A program made the position numbers and the translations under genes. This document shows, piece after piece, positions 40,073 to 52,422 of a stretch of 64,000 nucleotides of DNA. Within the stretch, counting starts at the first letter, position 1; the number at the start of each line of letters is the position of its first letter. Source of the DNA: Glandiceps talaboti (taxonomy: Eukaryota > Hemichordata > Enteropneusta > Spengelidae); contig NC_135561.1 of the NCBI RefSeq assembly GCF_964340395.1, positions 19,455,740-19,519,739 on the forward strand. The letters are read 5' to 3'. A model generated the notes under the pieces. The model searched no databases and was not told the origin of the DNA. It saw nothing but the letters and a program-made list of their open reading frames with translations.

Positions 40073-43000
40073 GTGTAAACAAAAAGTCTGAGGTACATTT
40101 GTATGTAGACTACTGAAAATCTTGAGACAAAAATTCATATCGACAATCTGAGTATATACTTCTGTTGTAAAATAGTAAATGATATAATTCAGTAGGCTTT
40201 AGATAAAGTTGATTATGTAAATAATTAGGGTATGCCATAGTTTCCACATCTTAACCAAGTATGCTTCTCAGAAATATAATTCTTAATTCTTTGTTCAGGA
40301 CACATTTTTGGTCAGAAAGTCTCAGTTAGATTTCCATCGGCCCTGAGATAGTCTGGGGAATACAGTGCTGATGATTGGAATGTACATTGGCAATTGTCAC
40401 TAGACTTGAACAGTTTGTCATTGGATGAAAATGATAGATAATTTTCATTTTCATTAACTCTGACAGAAATCATGGTTTACAATGTAAATGTTTCAAAACT
40501 CATCTTTGTTTCGGAGATTAAATAAAAAATTCTTAGCAAGAGATGCAACTGTATGATTTTTACTACAGAGGTCATGTTTTGGATCAACATCTCCACACAG
40601 CCCTCTTGTAACTCAGTCTGAGGCTGTATTCCCCAGACTGTCTGCTGGGGGTGGCTGCAATCAGGGGAGTCTGGGTAAACAAGACTAGTCGAAAAAATGC
40701 TTTCAAATAGTGCCCCTGATGGCCAAATTATATCATTCCTTTGTCTTAATAATATCTGAAATTTTGTGTATTTAGATCACACCTTGAAAACTTACTGAGA
40801 TCGCCATATATGTATTTGTGTTCAAAAGTCCTGAATGTCCGAGTTGAACATTCACATGTACATGTAAGGTTCAAATTTAACTTTTAGGCTTAGGCTTAGT
40901 AGAAAGATTTAGTTAAAGGCTCTTTTCGGATTAGGATTAAAATCTAAGAATGATGCCATGTAATCCTTATTAAGGTATTACCATGCAGTGACCCAGGATT
41001 GCAACATAACCCTTCAAATGAACTGCTTAATCTAGCTACAAATTTTCTGTTGATTTCCATTGGTCTAACAGACAACCACCTTATAAATCTGGTAGTCTAG
41101 ATACAATGTTTAGTCTTCTATGTGTTCTGGACTACTGCTAATCTGGTAGTCTAGATACAATGTTTAGTAGTCTCTATGTCCTGGACTACTGCTAATTGGG
41201 TAGTCTAGATACAATGTTTAGTAGTCTATGTGTCCTGGACTACTGCTAATTTGGTAGTCTAGATATGATGTGTAGTAGTCTATGTGTCCTGGACTACTTC
41301 TACCGGGGGTAGTTAGATTTATGTTGGTTGGACACTAGTAGAGGTGCTTGGCACCTGTTTATCCATTCCCTTCACAGGCTGTCTTTTGTAATTGTTTATT
41401 TGTCGCTAGTGTTTTGGGTATATCCATGGTCTCTCTGTCCTGTTGTTGTCTATTGATCATGTTGTCGCTAGTGTTTTGGGTATATCCATGGTCTCTCTGT
41501 CCTGTTGTTGTCTATTGATCATGTTACTTTAATTTTTATTATTGTTTAATCTTGACTTGCCTGATGAAGTGTAATAAATAAATAAATAAATAAATAAATA
41601 AAAATTAGCCAAGTGAAGTTTCAGCTACAGTTTTATATAGATTTCCATTGGTCTAACAGACTACCATCGTATAAATCTGATAGTCTAGATATTATGTTTG
41701 GTAGTGGATGCTCTGTGCTACTGCTAAATACCAAGCCTGAATTGTCAGTCTCATTGTTAATATACTTGTTTTGTTGTAACCACAGCAAATGGTATAGCCT
41801 GGCGGAGTGATAACACAAGTAAAATTACAAAGAGTAGAACATTCAACTGTCGAATGTACGTCAAACAGGCCAATGATGATGAGAATGGTGATGACGATGA
41901 CTTACAAGAACATATACTAGAACACATGCAGTGTTCAGCTGTTTTACAACCTTACCCAGATGGCAAACAGTCCAAGACTGATGGATCCCACCAAGGTCAG
42001 TTTCCTGTCATTCCATGTGGAAAAAATAGACCTATAAACTGGGAAAGGGTACAGTGTGAAAGGAAAAAGCCAGCATTACTTATTTTTATTAAGGAAAGAT
42101 GGACCTAATAAAGTGGGAAAGGGCCAGTGGTGAGAGGGAAATTCCAGAATCACCAGGCATAACCCCTTCGATCTGTAGTTTAATAGAATTGGTTTCAGTT
42201 GGGAAAGATGGCCCTATTAACTGAAAGGAAAATGCCAAACGATTTCTGTGAAACTTTTTATAGATGAAGATGAAAGGGAAATACCAACATTTAAGTCAAT
42301 TCATTGAATTGAATTTTACACATTTGCTTTCAATGGCAAGAACGAACATGTGGGTAGAAAATCTATCTGCACATTTTCGCAAAAAATCTCCTCAACAATA
42401 ATACTACATATTGAATTATTACTTGATTTATCAAAAATTATTTGGCATCCAAGAGAATGACACATTTCAGCTGTTTTGTCCTTACCACTTTCTTGAATGA
42501 AATAATAATGATATTCCAAAGCACCTCATTTCGTGCAAAAATGATACTAAAACATCCAACAGGCTCAAAATTTTCTATGCTGGTCTCGCTAACTGCCACA
42601 CATACAACATGTTAGCAGTCTCAGAGCCTTCTTGTGAAAAGATTGTAGAGAGATAAGGGACAATCGTACAATGTCACACCAGCTCAATAAACAAAGCTAA
42701 AAACCCTTCCCCTCCCTCTCAGTGAAGTTTCACAAGTGTGACATCAACACATTTATATATACAATGTAAGTACTGTAATACCTGAAATCCAGCACTGTAT
42801 ATCACATTTATATTTACAATGTAAGTAATACCTGAAATCCAGCACTGTATATCACATTTATATATACAATGTAAGTAATACCTGAAATCCAGCACTGTAT
42901 ATCACATTTATATTTACAATGTAAGTAATACCTGAAATCCAGCACTGTATTAATCACATTAATTTCTAATCCAACATCTCAGTAGACGAAGTAAATACAA

Positions 43001-46000
43001 AACTTGTTATCATTGAAGGGGTGAAAGTTGTCAAAAATTTTGTTTGAAGTGTGAAAATGAAGTTCAGCAATCACATTGGTACCAGACTCCCTCCCCCTAA
43101 ATCAACAAAGTTCATTTATTGAGTTTGTGTGATATCGTGCAATCGTCCTATACAGTAAGTAGCACTGTACTGCGATTTGAAAGCCTTCAGTTAATCTCTC
43201 TGTAAAATTGCCTACATGCACATTTTTATCAAAATACCACAGATGGCTTTGCGTATGCCCTCCTTTTAAAATTATAACCCTCAATCCTAATAAATACATG
43301 CTGGAAACTTCAAAACTATGATTGTTTGCCTGGAAGCTACCTGCCAAGCTGAGTTTATACGTTTCAGGACATAATTTTTGCTGCATATGTAAAAGATGTT
43401 GACAGTATTGTACTTACTGAAGCATACTTAACCATCACTTGCAACTGACTGAACTCATCCATGGTATTAAGGTAACACCTTAGGAATGATCCATTGAAGT
43501 AATTTATTATAACTATAAAAAAAAATGTGAAGGAAATCCCTACGTACAAATGCAACCAACTGTTCTAACAATGGCAGAAGACAATTGTAATGTCATCAAA
43601 AGGCAATTATCATTAAGAATAGTTTAATCAAAGTTTCGGAAGTATTTTCTTCCACTTAAATTTATTCATGCGTGTTGTTTTCTTTGTAGTTGAAGGACCT
43701 GCTTACTTGGTATGTGTTGCAAGACGAATGCCTCAGGAAGACAAGTCAGCCATCGAACAGTATATCACCAAACAAGACCTCAATGGTAAAATCATCTCAG
43801 CAGATACATCTTCACTGACGATGCCTTTTCACTCTCAGTCAGACCTGGTTGGACACACACTACAAGAATACTGCCATTCTACAGATATACAACACCTAGT
43901 TAAACATCATCAAGAAGGTATGTTGGTGTTACAGTGTATTTCAGTACAGCAGTGTTTTTGATAAATAGTGGACACTCTGTAACAGAGGGGGATATCAGGT
44001 AAAACTTGTGTACCAGTAGTTTGGCATGTCAGCTGTTTTTATACCATGTATATCAGTGCAGCTAGCTAGAAAAAGAATATTTTTGATGAAGTGTGGAACC
44101 CGTAAAGTAAAATTTGCATAGTTTCTCACACTACAGTGTAGGTAATCGAAAATCATGAAAATACTCTCCAAACCCATAGTTTACATAAATGTCTTTATTT
44201 CCTACTTTGGCATTCCCTTTAAATCACTTTTGTCACAGATAATATGCAATATTTTATTTGATATGGTTTCTCAAATATAATGAACACAACATCATGACTA
44301 TGTCTCTGTCGAGGACAAAACACAATCTGTCATTTAGAAGTCTCTTAGTGATAGAAGATACTTGAAATGTTAATAACCATTAAAGCCCCAGGGCATGTTC
44401 TCCACTGTCAGTGAAATTTACCTTTTCTCATAAAAAAACAAAACAGTATCTGTATTTTTTAACTGGGGAAGGGTACAGTGACACCAAACAAGTATTGCTA
44501 AACAAAATAGGAATGCATTCTGAAAGATTACAGAACAGTTGGCCCAATATAGCAACATAGACAAACAGATCTAAATGGGAGAACGAGATACGAGTGTGTT
44601 TTTATAGCCAAGGTGATTCTGTAAACTGAGTTATTTTCTGATAGAAGAACACTTAGTGATGATTTCAACTAGTTCCCATAAAGACTAAATTTGCCATGTT
44701 ATTGAGCCTTGTATATTATTGATAACAGAAAACATTTCAGAAACTACATATATTCATTCATGTAAACAAAATGTGTTGTTTTTAATTAGACTAGTTAAAT
44801 AGTAGACAGATTGTAGCGTGTATACTCAGAACATGAATCAAACAAGTAGGAGCCCAGTTGTTGATTATTATACCATGCATAAACCATAAATATGGAATTT
44901 ATACCCTTGTTGTTCTATGTCACGACAATGTGTGTCTCTATCACTTGTTCTGCTGTGTTCAAATTACAAGTTAAAACATTCAATATTGCTATTACTTTCC
45001 CCAATTTTTCTTTGATATTACTGGCACTGGTATAATTATGTTATTCTCCAATATTTTTCTTCATTCAGCCATAAAACACTTGTGACCTAAGGGTTTTGTC
45101 ACTACGAGTTGCTAGACGAGTTGTGACAAAGGCCCTTTATGTCACTTGTATTTCCCTTAGCTGAACAAAGAAATGTGTTGGGAATAACGTCTAATGACAT
45201 GATGTCATCTGTATTACTTGGTATAATCATGACCTCAAGCCAGTTATTCTAAATCTAAATGTCACTTCTCCTTCATTTTACTGGTCAGGAGTGTTTCACA
45301 CACTTGGATAAATAATGTCTGTATTCTCAACTGTGTAAAGGAACAGTCCAAGTGCAGTGAAAACAAACTACTGTGGTCATGAAGTGTAGAAAATGATGTA
45401 AAACAGTCTTCAAAGATGTAAAAATTCACTTAAACACATCAAGCAATAACCCTTTATCAAAAACAGAGGTTTACTACTACTGTGGTGAAGTCCATAAAAT
45501 TCCAAATCTACATTTTATTATAATTTGTATGCAGCAGTGCTCACAGAACATTGATCTTAAATTTGTCAAGACTGACCAATGGTACAGTCAACATTCAAAC
45601 TTGTCGTTTCACAGGAGTCAATTATTGCTAGGTAATTGGCAAATGTATGTTTTATACTGAAGGCAATGAGCACCCAGGAGTCATGAATATTCATTGTATA
45701 ACCCTATATTGTTTCTGCTGACTCCCATCAAGCAATAGCCATAGCAAAGACACCCTACAAAGACGCAAGATCAACTTCATGTTTCCCTGAAATTGCAAGT
45801 AATTGTAGGTGATGTAAAATCATGAAATCACTCTCTAGAACCCCAAGTTGATGAAAATGCCTTTATATCCTGGAGAGTCATTCTCCCTTTAACTTTTCAG
45901 CTGACTAATGACTTTTTCTTTTCTCTCCTTCAGTCCTAAGCAAAGGCTCAGGTACAAGTGGAATGTACAAGTTTCACACAAATGATCAGAAGTGGTACTC

Positions 46001-46336
46001 TGTACAAACCAGAAGTAAATTGTTTACTAATCCTTGCTCTGGACAGCCAGAATTTATCATGTCAACTCACAGTATATACAGGTGAGATATACCAAATACT
46101 TCTCTGGAGTGTCAGAATTTATCGTGTCAACTCACAGTATATACAGATGAGATATACCAAATACTTCTCTATATAAAAGGGAGAAGATACATTGTGCATT
46201 CATGATGTTGATTTTGAGAGCAATTTCTTGTCAAACAAGATAGATGTGTTGGATTCATTCATTTCATTTTCAGTATGAAGCTGGCATTGATCAGAATTTA
46301 GGTAGAAATGACATAGGGCCTTGGAGACAACTCCCG

Positions 46337-46370
<34 letters not shown>

Positions 46371-49300
46371 GTGTTTTTTTGGGGGGGGTTTGTTGTATTT
46401 TGGGGGGGGGAGGGGGTTGTTTGTTTGTTTGTTTTTTTGGGGGAGTTATGTTTTTTTAGTGCTAAAGTAGTGCTAAAGCCATGGTGAAATGTCGGTATGT
46501 GTATGTGTGTATATGTGTGTATGTATGTATGGATGGATGGATGGATGGATGTATGTATGTATGTATGTATGTATGTATGTATGTATGTATGTATGTATGT
46601 ATGTATGTATGTATGTAGTTATGTATGTATGTATGTATGTATGTGTGTATGGATGTATGTATGTGTGTATGGATGTATGTATGTATGTATGTATGTGTGT
46701 ATGTATGTATGTATGTGTGTATGTGTGTATGGATGTATGTATGTATGGATGGATGTATGTATATGTATGGATGGATGATGGATGTATGTATGTATGTATG
46801 TATGTATGTATGTATGTATATGTGGGTGTGGGTGGATGTGAATCACTTCATCAAAAATTACCAGACCGATTGTTTTGGTATTTGGAGACTTTATTTAGGA
46901 CATGTAGATGGAAAATTGTTCAAGTGAAGGCGATCAGATCATTCAGTGGTTTTAAAGTTATATCCATATATAAGACCACGCCCATAGCAACAACCAAATA
47001 ATCACGTATATTGCAAAGATAACAATAGGAATTGATAGACAAATGAATAACCATTCAAAAAATGTATGCAAATATGCCTAGCAACATGACCATGCCCATA
47101 GCAACAGCCAAATGATCACACATATTTTGCAAAGATAACACAGACAAATGAATGTATGGATAATCATTCAACAAATGAACACCTATACCTAGCATGGATC
47201 AGCATATGAGAAAACTTTTTTTAAAAACTGTACAGTTGTGCTACAACACCATTGGCGCTATTTCATTTTTTATTAACATCTGTTTTCAATTGATATCATT
47301 CCAGGGAAAGGCCGAGTAATGTTCCACAGGAACCTAGTACCAGTGTCTCACAGGTGTCCTTACCCAAGATAGCTAGTAATACAGTTAGTTATACAGCCAC
47401 ATCGGAGTCACCATCAGAGTCAGGGCCTGTACCATCACTTGGTACATTGCTACGATCTAACGCAGCAATGCTTACATCAGGGAATGAACTCTCCACTGTA
47501 TCACCCATTGAAATGCTGCAGAACTCGTCTTTATCCTCGCTTCTCAAATCCACAAATCTTGTATCATATACCAGTATCCTACAGAGTAAGCTCCCCGTCA
47601 CATTTGCAAACCCTGTCGGTGATACAGACAGGACGGCAACTGCTACAATGGGGAATCCACAACCAGGAGAAAAACCTTTTCCCAGCTTGAAACTAAACTT
47701 GCCTTTCCAAAACACGGTGACAAGTTCGGATCCAACATTAGCAGCCCTGAAAATGTCCCTTTCGGCACGACTCTCATCATCACCAGATTCAGCTCAGGGA
47801 TCCAAGGATAACCCAAGTGGTAGTGGTAGTGGTAGTGGTGGTGGTGGCGGTGGTGGAGGTGGTGGTGGTAAGAAACGACTGTCTGAAGATGATAGCGAAG
47901 ACCCCAAGTCAAAGAAGAATAAACTACTTCAGAAATTATTGATGGAAGATGGTAATGATCGTTCAGGTGACTTAATATTTATACCATGTTATGTATAGGC
48001 TTCATGGACTTAGCAAACCATATCATGCAAGCTTCTACATCATGGAACTAATAGGGAACTTGCAATCCAGACTGAGCATGCTCAGACGCAATGAACTATG
48101 GGATTATCTATGGTTATTGTAATACCTAATCTGGAGCTACCGATAAAATAAACCTCACACAATGGTCAGGGTGACTATGAATTGATTATTATTTGTGGTT
48201 ACAAACAATGTAACATTATTGTGTACAATACCGTTTGATTAGGATTTATTATCACATTTCCCATAATGCAACATTCAACATGGCAAGTTTGCAAGTTCCC
48301 TATTGGTCAGACAGTACCCTCAACAACAGGTTGTGTACAATTCTTTGCTTCCATGCTTTCATTTATCATACAAAAAACAATAAACAAAACAAATTTAAAA
48401 TAACATTGATTCGACTGAGCTTCGTTTGACGGGGAAAAGGCAAGACTTCCTTTTTAACCGTAGCTGCATTTCATTTATAATTAAAGTGGCCATACGGATA
48501 AGAATTTGGTATTTAGTTTGGATTTTTAATTCATAAAGCAATTTTGTCATGGCAATGTGACACACCATATGCTAAATACCATGTTTTATAACTCTATCAA
48601 TTGCAAAAGATTAATAGATTTGTAAAGTTGGTATTTTACAATGTATTGGGTTAAAAACACAGACTTAGTCTATGTTGTTTCACATTCATTTTTCAAGTAG
48701 GACACTATGTGTTATAAATTAAAAAATCCAAAATAAATAGCCAATCCTCATCCATATGGCTGCTTTAAGCTTAGAGGACCAATAGAATAATCGCTGTCAC
48801 TAATTGTACTTGGAGTAAATCATTAAAAACAAAATAAGCCTTGCCTTTTTCCCCTTTAAGGCACTCAGGATCTGAGAGTTTCATTTCTTCGTTCAGTGTA
48901 TTAGGCTACTGACCAATTGTACGATATGTAAATCAAGATACTGAGATTTGGTTATTTTAACTACATATGAAAAACTGCCTAAATCATTTCCATCACCGTC
49001 ATCAAGCATGTCTAATTTCGAACTCTTACTAATACAATGCACAATCTTAGGACTGCTAATATCCCATGTTATAATGAGATTATCATTAAATTTGAATGTC
49101 AAAACTAGTCTTGAGAGACACTGTGATTACTGAGTGTCAATGAACACTGTATTGTGTACATTTCATGATATCAGACACACTGTGATTACTGAGGTCTAAT
49201 CTTGTCAGTGGATCCATTACATAGTATTATTCTTTTCTATATCTCTACCAGATTAAACTGTTTTTCACATCTGAATTTTAATCCTAGTTCGGCCTCAAAA

Positions 49301-49563
49301 CCCAGCTTTGTTGTCCTGTAGGAGTATGTTAAATGTCTGTTATTTCTCCGTAATAACTGTTGTCTGTAATATTTCACTTTTCTAGATGACTCTGAGCTTA
49401 GTCCATGTTCTAGTATGGATATTGATGACCCTCATCCTGGTGATCAAGCAGCATCTATTGACCAAAGCCAGAACCAGACATTGTCTGCCTCGTCTCAAAT
49501 GAAAGAAACCTTACAGAGAATGCTGCAGCAAAATCAAGAGAAACAAGAACACCAACTACAACT

Positions 49564-49602
<39 letters not shown>

Positions 49603-50186
49603 TGAGGACAAGGATGATGACAATAATAACGGTTGCGACTCAAAGGACCAGAACCAAGATGATGACAAGGGGGACAAAAAGGAGAAAATTCTTGACAAAT
49701 TGTTAGATGGAGATCGCGGTGCCAGATTTGGTAGTGGTTTAGACCCACTAGAACAGTTAAAGTTAATGCAGGGAACACCTGAGGGTGAACTTCCCTATCC
49801 ACCCAATGATGGTGGTAAAAAGATGATTGACCACAACAGGACACTGATTCCTACTCAGACTAGACGACCGTCTAAGAATGTCCTGCTACAGAAGTTATTG
49901 ATGGAAGACGACCCTGTAGTTCCGGAGAGTTCAGCATTTAATAGACTTAGAAGACTGGAGTCATTGCAAAGCATGAGAGAAAGTGATAACAGTGTCAGCA
50001 GCACCAGTGTTACTTCATCACCGAACACTACTGCAGGCACACAGCAACAAGTTCAGTCAATATTCACCCAAATTCAGCAGCAGCAGCAGCAACAACAGCA
50101 ACAACAGCAACAGGCATCAGTAGTAGTACCATCACCACAGCAACAACAACAAGTTCAGATTCCATTACTGCAAGAACAGCTGCTCC

Positions 50187-50261
<75 letters not shown>

Positions 50262-50959
50262 CACAACAACAACAACCACCTCAACAGCAGCTCCCACAAG
50301 GACTACCCACCCTTGACAATGTTAATCTTGACAATCTGAGTGAGGAGGAAACAAACACCCTTATTCAACAGTTATTTCAGGTGGCGTACAACTTGCCAGA
50401 GGAAATGCTAACAGGTAATGAGAACAGCCAAGACGTTGTTCAGGATATATTACAAGGTATGGATAACAATCAACTCACTTTAATGGACACCTCACAGCAC
50501 ACTCAAAGCGGTGACGGAGCTGGTAACAAGGGGGGAACCCCTGAAAATCCTCTATTACAGCAGTTACTGCTGCAGGGCAACCAAGCTGAAAAGCCTAACC
50601 AGGTACAAATGCCACCTGATAGCACTGTACAGAGTCCACCATTTGTATCAGGTACACCAAGTACAACTCCAAGATTTAATGCTGCGATGCGACAAGCAGG
50701 AAACATTCAACAAATGACACATCTCAGACGACTCAACAATACCTCCTTTGGAAGTATGCAGCAACCTTCACAGATTCCTGGTAGTTCAGGTTTGGCAAGG
50801 CTTGGAGGATTGCAGCGAAGGACAAACATTACTTCTGTTCCATCCATAACCAACCAAGTAATGGGTATGGCTGCAATCTCAAATGCCTCACAGTATAGCC
50901 TCCCATTGCAACAACTGCAGCAGTCAACATTACAACTGCAGCAACTGCAGCAGCAACAA

Positions 50960-51014
<55 letters not shown>

Positions 51015-52387
51015 AGCAGCAAAGGCAACAACAACAACAGCAACCTCCTCCTCCTCCTCAAAGGCAACAGTTGCAGCAAAGTGTATTTGTTGGAAGTGCC
51101 ACTGGTCCATCAATTGGCCAATCGCAGGTAAGCAAGAATTACAACTTAAAAGTAACAATCAATTTCTAACCTTGAGTGTAAAGCTTTGTCTGACTTTGTT
51201 TGTTGAAGACCCATGATTTAATCCTAGGTTCTCGCAGTAGAAAATTATTTATCAGTCAATCCATAATGATTAGATAGGAAGAGTGACATACTAAACAGAT
51301 TGAGATGTCAACATCACAACTATAGCCCTGTCCAGAACTCAACTGAATAGTTCAGAATTAGTTTCTGTCCCCTTGAGAGAACTGAACTGATAAACCGATT
51401 TCAAACTTATTTCCTTGAATTGGTTCAAAACCACACCCCTGAGGTGGTTTAAAACCAATTCAGGTAAATTGATTTGAAACCACTTTACTATAATGTGAGG
51501 TCAGGAAAACCGATATTGATTCAATTTTGAACTGATTTCACTACTACTTTATTTACCAGATTGATTGCATTAATAGCCACCACCACCAATCACTGTGCTC
51601 AAAATAAAACGCATTGGAAGAGTAAACTTTGATAGCTCATATGAACACTACAAATGATTGTGATACAGTGTAGAAATCACATAATGTATATAGTTTTATG
51701 ATGATAGTATGTGATATAGAAGCCTTGAAATTTGTCTTCATTGCCTGATTTTCTTTAATCTGACAGGGTCCTACTAACCTGCCAAATATGAACACTGAAA
51801 CACAGCAGCCTAACAGAGAACCACCATCTAATATCGTAGATGATTCTGCTACTGCACTGACTGATGACGCTATACTTCAACAATTGGAACAAGTACTCAA
51901 CAACAGTAATTTATCTCTGAATGAAATTGACAATGCGTTGGGTATAGAACAGCTTCTAAGTACACCACACTCAGACGAACAGTTGGCATGTGATTTGCTG
52001 AATGCATCCCTGTCAGCAGACGTACCGACATCTGCCACTCCTGCCGCAGTGGCTCAGAGTTTATCAGCTTCAGCCGTAACTACTATGAACAGCTCTCTCT
52101 CATCTGCCGTGAAAAGCGGAAATACTAATAGTATGTCACAGTCACAGTCTATGGTTAACACCTTGACAAATACAATGGTTAGCTCTGCTTCAAGTCCAGT
52201 TACTGTATCTGTGCCAACATCCTTGCCAAATTCCATATCAGGTACTTTATCAAACACCCGTGGTAACTACACTCTGAGTAACAGTGTAAACACTCCAGCT
52301 GGTAATACTGTCAGTAATCCTGACCTGGCAAGTGCCAATAGCATGGCACGTTCTTTCATGGATTCAACACTTGCCCAGGCACGCCAA

Positions 52388-52422
<35 letters not shown>

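Noticed and set aside
46489-47001. 170-codon ORF rich in Met, Tyr, Val and Cys
   Set aside because: It is a translation of a GTAT/GGAT microsatellite with a short tail.
49455-49844. Antisense ORFs opposite the poly-Q exons
   Set aside because: CAA/CAG tracts read as Val/Ala/Leu/Cys runs on the other strand. The sense strand is clearly the coactivator.
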